Origin: Bacteroidota bacterium
GTDB lineage: Bacteria; Bacteroidota; Bacteroidia; B-17B0; Aurantibacillaceae
Assembly (NCBI GenBank): GCA_016708845.1
Contig: JADJFB010000017.1
Location: 39,249 to 103,248 of the forward strand
Direction of reading: 5' to 3'
Length of the DNA stretch: 64,000 nt
The notes below the pieces were generated by a model. The model worked only from the letters and a program-made list of their open reading frames with translations, was not told the origin of the DNA and ran no database searches. This document shows, piece by piece, positions 45,007 through 56,316 of the stretch. The translations under genes were made by a program, and so were the position numbers. Each line of letters begins with the position of its first letter. Position 1 is the stretch's first letter.

Positions 45007-47007
45007 ATGATTACAGCAGAATCTCCAATTAAGTTTGATAGACGTAAACAAAAAGACGATACGTTATTACAACTCTATAAAAATATTTTAACCCCTCGTT
45101 TAATTGAAGAAAAAATGTTAATCCTTCTTCGTCAAGGGCGTATTGCCAAATGGTTCAGCGGTATTGGCCAAGAAGCAATTTCCGTTGGGGTAGCAACCGC
45201 ATTAAACAAAGATGAGTTTATTTTACCAATGCACCGTAACTTAGGTGTGTTTACTACTCGTGGTATTCCGATGAATCGTTTGTTTTGTCAGTTCCAAGGC
45301 AAACCAAGTGGCTTTACTCAAGGCCGCGACAGAAGTTTTCACTTTGGAACACAAGAATATAATATTGTAGGGATGATTTCTCACTTAGGCCCACAAATGG
45401 GCGTAGCTGATGGAATTGCCTTAGGTAATAAATTGAGAGAAGAGAAAAAAGTAACGGTTGTATTTAGTGGTGATGGTGGAGCTAGTGAAGGCGATTTTCA
45501 CGAAAGTATTAATACAGCAGCTGTTTGGGATTTACCAGTAATTTTTGTTGTTGAAAATAATGGTTATGGTTTATCAACTCCAAGCAATGAGCAATTCCGT
45601 TGTAAATCTTTTGCTGATAAAGCTATTGGTTATGGCATTGAAGGTGTAACCGTTGATGGAAATAACGTATTAAAAGTATACGAAACCGTTAAGAATTTAG
45701 CAGAATCGATGAGAGAAAATCCTCGTCCTATTTTATTAGAATGTGTGACTTTCCGTATGCGTGGGCATGAAGAAGCATCAGGCACTAAATATGTTCCAAA
45801 AGAATTATTTGATGTGTGGGGAAGAAAAGATCCTGTAAATACCTTTGAGAAATTTTTAATTGATGAAGGTGTTTTAACGGATGACATTATCGAAAAATTA
45901 CGCTCCGACATTAAAAAAGATATTGATGATGGTTTAGAATTAGCTTATGCAGAAACTTTGCCTCCTCCAAATACAGAAAAAGAAATTACTGAATTATTTA
46001 TGCCTTGTAAGATTGAAGATACGTCTACTCAATCAGGCCCTAAAACTAATAAGCGTTTAATTGATGCGATTAGTGATGGTATGCGTTTAGCGATGCGCAA
46101 GCATGATAACTTAGTGTTGATGGGACAAGATATTGCTGATTACGGCGGGGTATTTAAAATCACCGATGGTTTTGTAGAAGAATTTGGTAAAGGAAGAGTT
46201 CGTAATACACCTTTATGCGAATCTGCTATTTTAGGAACTGGTTTTGGTTTATCGATTAATAAACACAAAGCGATGGTTGAAATGCAATTTGCTGATTTCG
46301 TATCAGAAGGAATGACGCAAATCATTAACAACTTAGCAAAATCGCATTACCGTTGGGGACAAAATGCTGACGTAGTTGTTCGTATGCCAACAGGTGCTGG
46401 TGTTGCTGCGGGTCCTTTCCATAGCCAAAGTAACGAAGCTTGGTTCTTTAAAACACCAGGTTTAAAAATTGCTTATCCTGCTTTCCCAAGTGATGCTAAA
46501 GGTTTACTATTAGCCTCTTTTGAAGATCCAAATCCGGTTATGTTCTTTGAGCATAAAGCATTATACAGAAGTATTGATGAAGATATTTTAGATGGCTACT
46601 ATACAATTCCTTTTGGGAAAGCGCGTTTAGTAAAAGAAGGTACTAATGTTACTATTGTTACTTATGGTCTAGGTGTGCATTGGGCATTAGAGCTATTAAA
46701 TGCTCATCCAGAAATTTCTGCTGATTTAATTGATTTAAGAACATTAGCTCCATTAGATACACAAGCTATTTATGATTCAGTCAAGAAAACAGGGAAAGCA
46801 TTTGTGCTGCATGAAGACACCTTAACTGGTGGAATTGGAGGTGAATTAAGCGCCTTAATTACAGAACATTGTTTTGAATATTTAGATGCGCCTGTAATGC
46901 GCGAAGGTAGTTTAGATACGCCTGTGCCAATGAATGCTGATTTAGAAATTAACTTTTTACCAAAAGAAAGATTCAAAGAAAAATTAATGAAATTGATTAA
47001 TTACTAA
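45007..47007 (+). CDS. Branched-chain alpha-keto acid dehydrogenase E1, alpha-beta fusion
   Basis: 666 residues. The E1 alpha part (1 to about 330) has FSGIGQEAISVGVA and the TPP motif FSGDGGASEGDFHESINTAA...VVENN. The E1 beta part (about 345-666) has GQDIADYGGVFKIT, ESAILGTGFGLSI, VVRMPTGAGVAAGPFHSQSNEAWF and LHEDTLTGGIGGEL. The two subunits, separate in most bacteria, are fused end to end, as is usual in Bacteroidota. It oxidatively decarboxylates branched-chain 2-oxo acids and feeds branched fatty acid synthesis. The E2 and E3 genes are not in the window. Ends with its own terminator. Confidence 0.92.
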   Translation: MITAESPIKFDRRKQKDDTLLQLYKNILTPRLIEEKMLILLRQGRIAKWFSGIGQEAISVGVATALNKDEFILPMHRNLGVFTTRGIPMNRLFCQFQGKPSGFTQGRDRSFHFGTQEYNIVGMISHLGPQMGVADGIALGNKLREEKKVTVVFSGDGGASEGDFHESINTAAVWDLPVIFVVENNGYGLSTPSNEQFRCKSFADKAIGYGIEGVTVDGNNVLKVYETVKNLAESMRENPRPILLECVTFRMRGHEEASGTKYVPKELFDVWGRKDPVNTFEKFLIDEGVLTDDIIEKLRSDIKKDIDDGLELAYAETLPPPNTEKEITELFMPCKIEDTSTQSGPKTNKRLIDAISDGMRLAMRKHDNLVLMGQDIADYGGVFKITDGFVEEFGKGRVRNTPLCESAILGTGFGLSINKHKAMVEMQFADFVSEGMTQIINNLAKSHYRWGQNADVVVRMPTGAGVAAGPFHSQSNEAWFFKTPGLKIAYPAFPSDAKGLLLASFEDPNPVMFFEHKALYRSIDEDILDGYYTIPFGKARLVKEGTNVTIVTYGLGVHWALELLNAHPEISADLIDLRTLAPLDTQAIYDSVKKTGKAFVLHEDTLTGGIGGELSALITEHCFEYLDAPVMREGSLDTPVPMNADLEINFLPKERFKEKLMKLINY

Positions 47008-47016
47008 TTTAACCCT

Positions 47017-47048
47017 AACGCCTGATGCTAAAACATCAGGCGTTTTTA
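47017..47048 (+). terminator. Terminator after the E1 fusion gene
   Basis: AACGCCTGATG - loop - CATCAGGCGTT perfect 11-bp stem followed by T5. Confidence 0.92.
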
Positions 47049-47055
47049 TTAGAAC

Positions 47056-47643
47056 ATGACCATACCAGAAGATTTTTTAAGAAGCGCCAACCGCCAGTTT
47101 TTATATTATAAAACATTAGGTGAAAAAGCCATAGACCAATTAGAGCCTGAACAGCTATTTGTTTCACTAAATGATGATACAAATAGTATAGCTACCATTG
47201 TAAAACATTTACATGGCAATATGCTATCTCGTTGGACAGACTTCTTGACAACAGATGGAGAAAAAGAATCACGTAACCGTGATGGAGAATTTGATGCTTC
47301 GACTGCGCTCAGCAAACAAACTAAAGAACAAATTTTAAGTTTATGGAATGAAGGTTGGGCATGTTTATTTAATACACTCAATAGTTTAAAACCTGAAGAC
47401 TTATCAAAAACTATATATATACGTAACGAAGGTCATACTGTTTTAGAAGCAATTAATCGTCAATTAGCACATTATCCTTATCATGTTGGACAAATGGTAT
47501 TTTATGCCAAAATCCTTAAAAAATCAGAATGGACTAGTTTATCCATCCCAAAAAATAAGTCAAACGATTATAATGCCGATAAGTTTTCAAAAGAGAAATC
47601 GAAAAAGCATTTTACTGACGATGAATTGGATAAATTAAAGTAA
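47056..47643 (+). CDS. DinB-like DUF1572 family protein
   Basis: 195 residues, a four-helix DinB/YfiT-type fold, probably a metal-dependent enzyme of unknown reaction. The three His ligands are plausible in IVKHLHGNMLSRW, and in HYPYHVGQMVFYAK near the end. Between RNRDGEFD and KQTKEQILSLW the protein has the extra segment ASTALS, encoded exactly by a copy of the dispersed repeat (47296-47313). It starts 8 nt after the E1 terminator. Confidence 0.88.
   Translation: MTIPEDFLRSANRQFLYYKTLGEKAIDQLEPEQLFVSLNDDTNSIATIVKHLHGNMLSRWTDFLTTDGEKESRNRDGEFDASTALSKQTKEQILSLWNEGWACLFNTLNSLKPEDLSKTIYIRNEGHTVLEAINRQLAHYPYHVGQMVFYAKILKKSEWTSLSIPKNKSNDYNADKFSKEKSKKHFTDDELDKLK
47296..47313 (+). repeat. Dispersed repeat copy inside the DUF1572 gene, in frame
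   Basis: GCTTCGACTGCGCTCAGC, differing at one base from the intergenic copy at 40232. 18 nt, read as ASTALS. Confidence 0.75.
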
Positions 47644-47797
47644 TTTCTGACTAGCTAAGCGCCAATGTTATCGCCATTTAAAAGCAATCTATCTGTTTTT
47701 GCCAATTAAAAAGTGCTTGTTTTAAAAATAGTGAAAAAAACTCCAATTCTATTCCAAAAAAATAACATACCTTTACGTACAGTTTATAGAAAACTGT

Positions 47798-49399
47798 ATG
47801 TCAATCAACACTAAATATATCTTTGTTACCGGTGGCGTAACATCATCTCTCGGAAAAGGAATTATCGCAGCATCTCTAGCCAAATTATTACAGGCTCGTG
47901 GATTTACTGTAACCATTCAAAAATTAGATCCTTATATCAATATCGATCCAGGAACCTTAAATCCTTACGAACATGGCGAATGTTATGTAACGGATGATGG
48001 CGCTGAAACCGATTTGGATTTAGGTCACTATGAGCGTTTTTTAAACGTGGCGACTTCACAAGCTAATAATGTCACTACTGGTCGTATTTATCAATCCGTA
48101 ATTGATAAAGAACGTAAAGGTGAATTTTTAGGAAAAACGGTACAAGTTATTCCTCACATCACCGACGAAATTAAAAACCGTATTAAAATTTTAGGAAAAA
48201 CTGGTCAGTTTCAATTTGTAATCACAGAAATTGGTGGAACGGTTGGTGACATCGAATCCTTGCCATACATTGAAGCGGTTCGTCAGTTGAAATGGGAATT
48301 AGGTGATGACTGTACGGTGATTCACTTAACCTTATTACCATATTTAGCGACGTCTGGTGAATTAAAAACAAAACCAACACAACACTCTGTTAAGTTATTA
48401 TTAGAGTATGGTGTTCAGCCAGATATTTTAGTATGCCGTTCTGAACATGCCATTAGTAATGATATTCGAAGAAAAATTGCTTTATTCTGTAACGTATCTC
48501 CTGATGCTGTTATTGAAGCTTTAGATGCATCAACTATTTATGAAGTTCCATTATTAATGGAAAAAGAAAAGTTAGATGAAATTGTTTTAAAGAAATTAAA
48601 CATTAGTGAGCCTACAGAAATTAAATTAGATAAATGGAAATTATTTTTAAATAAATTTCATAATCCGACGAAAGAAACCACTATTGGATTAGTTGGAAAA
48701 TATGTTGAATTAAAAGATTCTTACAAATCCATTGCAGAAGCCATTATTCATGCAGGTGCGGTAAACGATTGTAAAGTAAATGTAGAATGGATACATAGTG
48801 AAAGTTTAACCGACGAAAACGTTGCGGAAAAATTAAAAGGCTTAAAAGGAATTTTAGTTGCTCCAGGATTTGGTAATCGCGGTATTGAAGGGAAAATATC
48901 TGCCATTAAATATGCACGAGAAAACAATGTGCCATTTTTTGGTATTTGTTTAGGAATGCAATGTGCCGTAATTGAATTTGCAAGAAACGTATTAGGATTA
49001 AAAGATGCGCATAGTCGCGAAATGAATCCTGCCACTAGTGCACCAGTAATTGATTTATTGGAAGCACAAAAAAATATTTCTCACATGGGCAGAACTATGC
49101 GTTTAGGTTCTTATCCTTGCCGTATTATTGAAGGAACATTGGCTCATAAAATATATGGTAAAACAGATATTAATGAGCGTCACCGTCACCGTTATGAATT
49201 TAATAACGAGTACACGAAATTATATAAAGATGCAGGAATGGTATTATCTGGATTAAATCCAACAGCGGAATTAGCCGAGATTGTTGAGATTCCAACGCAT
49301 CCATTTTATATTGGAGTACAATTTCATCCGGAATATAAAAGTACGGTAGAAAATCCTCATCCTTTATTTGTGAGTTTTATTAAAGCTGCATTAGTATAA
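47798..49399 (+). CDS. pyrG: CTP synthase
   Basis: 533 residues, full length. Converts UTP to CTP with glutamine. The amidoligase domain has the P-loop TGGVTSSLGKGI at the N-terminus, with QKLDPYINIDPGTLNPYEHGE. The class I glutamine amidotransferase domain has PGFGNRGIEGK, the nucleophile Cys in FFGICLGMQ, and the catalytic His and Glu in GVQFHPEYKS. No frameshift. Followed by a strong terminator; monocistronic. Confidence 0.96.
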   Translation: MSINTKYIFVTGGVTSSLGKGIIAASLAKLLQARGFTVTIQKLDPYINIDPGTLNPYEHGECYVTDDGAETDLDLGHYERFLNVATSQANNVTTGRIYQSVIDKERKGEFLGKTVQVIPHITDEIKNRIKILGKTGQFQFVITEIGGTVGDIESLPYIEAVRQLKWELGDDCTVIHLTLLPYLATSGELKTKPTQHSVKLLLEYGVQPDILVCRSEHAISNDIRRKIALFCNVSPDAVIEALDASTIYEVPLLMEKEKLDEIVLKKLNISEPTEIKLDKWKLFLNKFHNPTKETTIGLVGKYVELKDSYKSIAEAIIHAGAVNDCKVNVEWIHSESLTDENVAEKLKGLKGILVAPGFGNRGIEGKISAIKYARENNVPFFGICLGMQCAVIEFARNVLGLKDAHSREMNPATSAPVIDLLEAQKNISHMGRTMRLGSYPCRIIEGTLAHKIYGKTDINERHRHRYEFNNEYTKLYKDAGMVLSGLNPTAELAEIVEIPTHPFYIGVQFHPEYKSTVENPHPLFVSFIKAALV

Positions 49400-49422
49400 T
49401 TGTTGTTCAATATATAAATCTT

Positions 49423-49452
49423 AAATGCTCACTTTTTGTGAGCATTTTTTTT
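49423..49452 (+). terminator. Terminator after pyrG
   Basis: AAATGCTCAC - TTTTT - GTGAGCATTT stem and a T8 tract. Confidence 0.9.
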
Positions 49453-49532
49453 ACCTCAATAAATCAAGTCTTACCGTTTTTAACTAATTTAAACATTCTA
49501 CTCAAGCCCTAAATCGTATATTTAAAACTTAC

Positions 49533-52355
49533 ATGTTTTCAAAATATCTATATATTTTTTTATGTTTTTGCTCCTTCCAATTTTTAAGAGCGCAAACTTT
49601 TACTATAAATGGTAAATTAATAGATGAAGCTAAACAACCTGCCATTGGTTCTTCTGTTTTTCTTTTAAAAACCGATTCTTCTTTTGTAAAAGGAACAACA
49701 ACTGATGTAGATGGGCAATTTAATTTAGAAAACATTAATTCTGATAATTACATTCTTAAAATTCTTTCGCTAGGATATAAACCCGTCTTTAAATCTATTC
49801 AAATCAAGAATCAAGATTTAATTATTCCAACCATTACTCTTAAACAAAACTTAACTAACTTAAAAGAAGTTACCGTAGAAGCCCAACAAGCCTTAGCAAC
49901 ACAAAATGGCGACACAACAAGTTTTAAAGCCAATGCTTATAAAGTAAATAAAGATGCTACTGCTGAAGATTTGGTGAGTAAAATGCCGGGAGTAACTTTA
50001 GTAGATGGAAAGGTGCAAGCTCAAGGCGAAGAAGTAAAACAAGTGCTAGTAGATGGTAAACGTTTTTTTGGAGATGATGCTAGTGCCGTATTAAAAAATT
50101 TACCTGCCGAAGTCATTGATAAAGTACAAGTGTTTGATAAAAAAAGTGATCAATCACAGTTTACAGGATTTGATGATGGCAACGCGAGTAAAACCATTAA
50201 CATTGTTACCAAAGCTCAATTCAAAAATGGTGTGTTTGGAAAAGTATATGGCGGTTATGGTTACGAAGATAAATTTAAAGGAGGTGGTACCGTAAACATT
50301 TTTAAAGGTGACAGACGCATCACCGTTTTAGCACAATCAAACAATATTAACGAACAAAATTTTTCGTCGGAAGATTTAGTGGGAGTTTCTAGCAGTAGTT
50401 CTGGTGGTGGCGGACGAAGAGGCGGCGGACAAGGTGGAATGGGCGGAGGAAACAACCCCAGTGAAAATTTTCAATCAAACACACAAAATGGGATTAACAC
50501 AACCTCTTTATTTGGATTAAACTATGCTGATAAATGGGGAAAGAAAACGGAAGTAACGGCTAGCTACTTTTTTAACTGGACACAAAACGATTCAAAGTCT
50601 TCTTTACTTCAACAATATATTTTAGGTTCTAATAATGGTTTAGTTTATAATGAGAACAATAATACTAACAGTGACAATTTTAATAATAGAATTAATTTTA
50701 AAATAGAAACAAAAATAGATTCTATGAATTCTATTGTTCTTCAACCTAAATTATCATTTCAAACCAATAAAGGCGCTAAGGAGTTAATAGGATTAAATAC
50801 AAAAGAAGTTTTAACACTAAGTAATACCGAAAACAGTAGCTCTAGTAATTTAAATGGTTATAACATTTCTGTTCCAATTTTATACCGACATGCTTTTGCA
50901 AAAAGAGGAAGAACATTTAGCATTAACGCCACACCAACCATTACCAAAAACTCTGGCGAAAATTTATTATATACCTTAAATACTTATTACAGAGATACCT
51001 TATTTTACGGAGATACGATTGATCAAAAATCAAAAATATTAAAAACAGGAAACAGCATTAATGGTAATGTATCCTATACCGAACCATTAAATAAAAACAA
51101 TTTCTTATTAGTTAATTATACAGCTGTTTACACAGATAATTATTCTTCGAAAAGAACATTTGATAAAAATTATATTGAATACAGTTATCGTGATTTAGAT
51201 AGCACTCTGACGAACGTTTTTAAAAATCAATACCAATCTCAATCAGGAAGTTTAGGCTATCGTTATCAAAAAGAAAAATTTAACTTCTCACTAAATGCAG
51301 CTTATCAATGGGCACAATTATCTAAAGAACAAGAAATACCTACCAGCTATAAACTCAGTAAAACATTTGAGTCTATTTTACCATCCGCGCAATTACAATA
51401 TAAATTTTCTCAGAAAAAGAATTTACGCTTTAATTACCGCACTAGTAATAACGCGCCGAGTATCGATCAATTACAAGATGTCATCAATAACAGTAACTCT
51501 TTACAATTAAGCACTGGTAATCCCGATTTGAAACAAGATTTTCAACAAAATATTTTTTTACGATACTCCGGAGTGAATACCAACAAAGCAACTTCTTTTT
51601 TTGCACTAATAGGCGGTAACTATTCTAACAATTACATAGGTAATAGCACTTTAATTGCTAACCAAGATACAACCGTTTATAATAATATTTTTTTACAAAG
51701 AGGCTCTCAAATTATACGACCTGTAAATTTGGATGGCTATTTTTCTTTACGCTCCTTTATTAATTACACTTTTCCTATTAAAAAAATTAAGACCAATTTA
51801 AGTGTAAACGTATCCGGAAATTACAACAATGTACCTGGTATGATTAATACGAATATCAATTATGCCAAAACAGCAACGGGTGGTTTAGGCTTGGTATTTA
51901 GTAGTAACATCAGTGAGAAGTTTGACTTTACCTTATCATCCAACTCTAGCTACAGTAATATCCAAAACACCTTACAAACATCTTCTAACACCAATTATTT
52001 TTCACAAGTATCAAAATTAAAAATTACTGCAAACCCTTGGAAGGGCTTGATTTTACAAAGCGAATATAGTAACACCTATTACTCAGGATTAACAAGCGCC
52101 TTCAATCAATCCATCTCTCTATGGAATGCCGCTATCGGATACAAATTCTTAAAAAACAAACAAGCTGAATTACGCTTAACGGTTTATGATATTTTAAATC
52201 AAAACAATAGCGTTTCACGAACTAACACTGATAGCTATATCCAAGACTCGCAAACCAATGTTTTGAATCGTTATTTTATGTTGACCTTTACTTATAATTT
52301 CAAGAAATATTTTGCAAAGAAAGAAGAAGTTAAAGGAAATAATAACACACACTAA
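49533..52355 (+). CDS. Outer-membrane beta-barrel protein, TonB-dependent-receptor-like
   Basis: 940 residues. Signal peptide (ending RAQ), then a CarboxypepD_reg-like domain at about 22-105 (FTINGKLIDEAKQPAIG, TTTDVDGQFNLENI), a plug-like region at about 110-230 (NGDTTSFKANAYKVNKDAT, DLVSKMPGVTLVDGKV, VDGKRFFGDDASAVLKNLP), and a long C-terminal barrel. It belongs to the Bacteroidota outer-membrane beta-barrel family rather than the SusC group. A Gly/Ser/Arg-rich loop lies at about 285-315 (SSSSSGGGGRRGGGQGG). The ligand is unknown. No SusD-like partner is adjacent, and it ends with a charged tail (KEEVKGNNNTH) rather than a terminal aromatic residue. Confidence 0.87.
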   Translation: MFSKYLYIFLCFCSFQFLRAQTFTINGKLIDEAKQPAIGSSVFLLKTDSSFVKGTTTDVDGQFNLENINSDNYILKILSLGYKPVFKSIQIKNQDLIIPTITLKQNLTNLKEVTVEAQQALATQNGDTTSFKANAYKVNKDATAEDLVSKMPGVTLVDGKVQAQGEEVKQVLVDGKRFFGDDASAVLKNLPAEVIDKVQVFDKKSDQSQFTGFDDGNASKTINIVTKAQFKNGVFGKVYGGYGYEDKFKGGGTVNIFKGDRRITVLAQSNNINEQNFSSEDLVGVSSSSSGGGGRRGGGQGGMGGGNNPSENFQSNTQNGINTTSLFGLNYADKWGKKTEVTASYFFNWTQNDSKSSLLQQYILGSNNGLVYNENNNTNSDNFNNRINFKIETKIDSMNSIVLQPKLSFQTNKGAKELIGLNTKEVLTLSNTENSSSSNLNGYNISVPILYRHAFAKRGRTFSINATPTITKNSGENLLYTLNTYYRDTLFYGDTIDQKSKILKTGNSINGNVSYTEPLNKNNFLLVNYTAVYTDNYSSKRTFDKNYIEYSYRDLDSTLTNVFKNQYQSQSGSLGYRYQKEKFNFSLNAAYQWAQLSKEQEIPTSYKLSKTFESILPSAQLQYKFSQKKNLRFNYRTSNNAPSIDQLQDVINNSNSLQLSTGNPDLKQDFQQNIFLRYSGVNTNKATSFFALIGGNYSNNYIGNSTLIANQDTTVYNNIFLQRGSQIIRPVNLDGYFSLRSFINYTFPIKKIKTNLSVNVSGNYNNVPGMINTNINYAKTATGGLGLVFSSNISEKFDFTLSSNSSYSNIQNTLQTSSNTNYFSQVSKLKITANPWKGLILQSEYSNTYYSGLTSAFNQSISLWNAAIGYKFLKNKQAELRLTVYDILNQNNSVSRTNTDSYIQDSQTNVLNRYFMLTFTYNFKKYFAKKEEVKGNNNTH

Positions 52356-52492
52356 TTTTTCACTCGGTGAATGTAGTTGTTTACTAATTCAAGTGTGTCA
52401 CTTTTTTTCTTACTCATTAATCTTTACTCTTTACTAAATAGCCATTATTGGTCAAAGTAATTGTCATACTTTAGTTGCATCAAACTACTCTT

Positions 52493-55400
52493 ATGAAAAA
52501 ATTACTTTCACTTATTACCTTATTATTTATTGGTTCAATAGCCTTTTCTCAAATTTCATTAACAGAAAATCATACTGCGCCTACATGCTACGGCTACAGC
52601 GATGGCACAGCAACAATAACAGCAACTGGTGGCACTGCCCCCTATTCTTTTACGTTATCTGCTACACAAAATACAACGGGAACATTTACTGGCTTAGCTT
52701 CGGGAACACAAACGGTAGTAGTTGAAGACGCTGCATCATTCACTGCTACTATTGCATTGACAATACCTGTTCCTCCACAAATAATTCCAACAGTAACATC
52801 TATACCAGCGCTTTGCTTTGGTGCAGCAACTGGAACAATAAATGTAACAAATGTATCTGGAGGAAATGCACCATATCAATATGAATTAAATGCTAGTTCA
52901 TATCAAACTTCTTCAACTTTCCTAAATGTACTAGCTGGTCTTTATTCGGTAGGCGTAAAAGATGCAAGTGGGTGTATTGGATCTCAAACGGTTCAAGTGA
53001 CTCAACCAACGCAAGTAAATTCAAATGTAAGCTCAACTCCTGCTTGTAACGGAGTATGCAGTGCAACTGCAAATGTTAATAGCTTTGGTGGAACAGCTCC
53101 TTATCAATATTCATGGTCAGATGGAAGTACGACATCACAAGTGCCAAATTTATGTGCTGGCACGTATACAGTTCAAACGTTGGATGCAAATAATTGTGTG
53201 GTTCAAAATTCTATTTCGGTCATTTCATACAGTATCAATTTAACTGTGACATCCACTAGTGTGCTTTGTAATGGAACACCAACTGGAACTATAAATATTA
53301 CATCTGTCATTGGTGGAAATCCAGTTTACCAATATAATTTAAATGGTGGTGCTTTTACTAGCTCTCCAGTTTTCACAAATGCATTTGCATGAATTTATAC
53401 CGCAGGAGTAAGAGATATAAATGGTTGTATTGGAACTCAAACTGTTCTGGTAACTGAACCAACACAATTAAATTCTATTACTAATGTTAATCATGTAAAA
53501 TGTTTTGGAACTTCAACTGGCACAGTAACCGCTTCAGGAATTGGAGGCACTGCTCCTTATACTTATTTATGGCCAACACTTGCTTCAACAATGGCTACCG
53601 TTCCAAATGTTGCTATTGGAACTTATACTGTTATAGTAACTGATGCTAATGGTTGTGTTACTGGTAACAGTATAACAGTTCTTCAACCAACGCAATTAAT
53701 TGCTACCACAACCGTAACAAATGCAAACTGTGGACAAGCTGACGGCTCAATATGTGCAAGCGTCACAGGCGGTGCTGGTGGTCCATACACATTTCTTTGG
53801 AGTAATTCATCTACGGCGCAATGCCTTTCATTAGTACCTGCAGGAAATTACTCGGTTACTGTAACCGACCCAAACCTGTGTACATATTTACATGTTGGAA
53901 CAGTAAACAATATTGGAGGTCCAATAATTTCAATTTCAAGTCAAACTAACGTAACATGTTTTGGTTTATGTAACGGGATAGCTACTACCTCTCTATCTGG
54001 GGGAACAGGACCATTTATTTATACTTGGAGTAATGGACAAGTTACTCCAATAGCAACTAATTTATGTGCAGGCATTTATACAGTAAATGTTACAGACGCA
54101 ATTGGATGTATAGGAACTACTTCTATTTCATTAACACAACCAACAGCACTTAATGTTTTTGTCAATCCAAATAACCCTTCTTGTTTTGGTTCATGTAATG
54201 GCTCAGCTGTTGCTGCGGCAATTGGTGGAGCATCTCCATATACTTATACTTGGACAGGGGGAGGTGGCAATACTCCAACTACAAATCCTTTATGCGCAGG
54301 TAATTATGGAGTTACAATTACAGATAATAATGGCTGTATAGCAACATCTAGTGTTGCAATTTTAAATCCCCCACCTCTAACTGCAATAATTACTAAAACT
54401 GATGTAACGTGCGGCGGTAATTGCGATGGACAAGCATTTGCAAATGTTAGCGGTGGAAGTGGTGCATTTACATTTTTATGGTTACCAACATTACAAACTG
54501 GAAATACGGCAAATGGCTTATGTGCAGGTCAATGTAGTCTTAATGTAACTGACCAGAATGGATGTGTCACTACAGAAACTTTTGTTATTGCCAATCAAGG
54601 AGTAAGTACAATTACCAACGCTACACTAACAACTACTGTAATAAATGAAACCTGTTTATTAACAAACGATGGTGGTATTGATTTAACGATTAGTGGAACA
54701 AACCCTGGTCCGTTTACATACCAATGGAGTAATGGAGCAACAACGCAAGATATTACAAATATACCAACAGGTAGTTATAATGTTACTGTTTTTGATGCTA
54801 GTTTAAACTGCCTAAGTATTTCCAAGTAACATAAATGCAACAGGTACAAATTGCGGAACTATTTCAGGAAATGTATTTATTGATAACAATAGCGATTGCA
54901 TAAAAAATGCTGGTGATAATAACTCAAACAACACGCAAATAATTGTCAATCCTGGAAATAGAATTGGTTACACAAATTTTAATGGAGATTATGTTTTTTA
55001 TAATTTACCATTTGCAACTTATACTATTACATCGTCAACCACAGCAAATATGCTTGCAACATGTGTTACTACTTTAAATACAACTTTAAATTCAGTAACT
55101 CCGAATTCAATTAATAATAATTTCGCGAAAGAATATATCCCAATTACGCAACCCGATATATATGTTTCGGCTTGGAGCCAAGGAATTGTTCCTGGTTTTG
55201 TGTGTCGAGTAAATTACTTAGTTTATAATCACAATACCTTTAATGCTAACGGTATATTTAAAGCAACATTGCCTTCTGCATTTATTCCAAACATTACAAA
55301 TGCTTTTCCTGCAGCTTATACCTTATCAGGCGACACAATTATTTGGAATTTTGCAAACATCAGTTACACTGGATGGTATCCAAATTTTTATGTTGATTTT

Positions 55401-56218
55401 ACAACACCATTAAGCACTCAACTAGGCAGCACATTTACAAGCTGTATGTGGGCGCAACCAACCGTTACTGATTTGAATTACGTTAACAATACAACTTGTT
55501 ATCAACGTATGGTAACTGGTTCTTTCGACCCTAACGACAAAACAGTAAGTCCCGTTGGTATTGGAGCTAACGGTGACATTGCTGCTACCGAAACTGATTT
55601 AACGTATTTAATTCGTTTTCAAAATACAGGTAATGGTCCCGCGGTAAATATTTATGTGAAAGATACATTATCTCCAAACGTTGATATCAATACATTTGAA
55701 ATGTTAAGCTCTAGTCACAATTATATGATTGATGTGTTACCAGGTAATGTACTACGTTGGAAATTCAATAATATTATGTTACCTGATAGTAATAGTAACG
55801 AACCTGGCAGTCATGGTTACATTCAATACCGCATTAAGCGCACTAACAACAATACTCCAGGAACTCAAATAAAAATACGGCTTACATTTATTTTGACTTC
55901 AATGAACCAGTTGTTACTAATACTGCTATTAATACCATTGAAACAATCACAGGAATTAAATCTTCTTTTAATACTAACGACGAATGGAATGTATTTCCAA
56001 ATCCAAGTACGGGAGTTTTATACATTGTTAATTCTTCATCTGTAAAAGAAGAAAGTCAAATTCAAGTAATAAATTCTATTGGGCAAACGGTATTAGAAGA
56101 AACCATTACTAGCAATTACAAAAACATTGATTTAAGTAAATTAAATAATGGTGTTTATTTTGTGAAGATTGTTTCTGATAAACAAAGTGTAATTAAGAGA
56201 GTTGTTTTGAGTAAGTAA
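52493..56218 (+). CDS. SprB-repeat T9SS adhesin-like protein (ten repeats), broken frame
   Basis: About 1,240 residues. ATG 52493 opens a signal peptide (LLSLITLLFIGSIAFSQ). Then about ten SprB-type repeats of some 75 residues, each with C-x-G-x-x-x-G and a PYxYxWS-like core (for example NVTCFGLCNGIATTSLSGG). A domain with SDCIKNAGDNN and IVNPGNRIGYTNFNG follows, then a DUF11/DUF7619-like domain (SFDPNDKTVSPVGIG, TDLTYLIRFQNTGNGPAVN), and a T9SS domain (VFPNPSTGVLYI, LNNGVYFVKIVS). Lesions: an in-frame TGA at 53390-53392 (expected GGA, AGIYTAGVRD), a frame change near 54825, and one A lost near 55870. Likely a cell-surface adhesin or gliding-related protein. Confidence 0.8.
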
Positions 56219-56316
56219 TTTGACAAAAATAGGTTACTCATTCAAAACCTACTTTCAATAAATAGCTATTATTGTTATTAATAAATGTTTTAAATTCGAG
56301 GTATAACATACTTCTT

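Noticed and set aside
45630..45911. Minus-strand frame inside the E1 fusion gene
   Set aside because: Shadow of a strongly conserved plus-strand gene. The same applies to other antisense frames within parC, pyrG and the SLC13 gene.
11268..53392. TGA read as an amino acid (recoded genetic code)
   Set aside because: Only two in-frame TGA codons have plausible coding context, both in damaged genes. The long intact genes contain no internal TGA, so a substitution error or inactivation is simpler.
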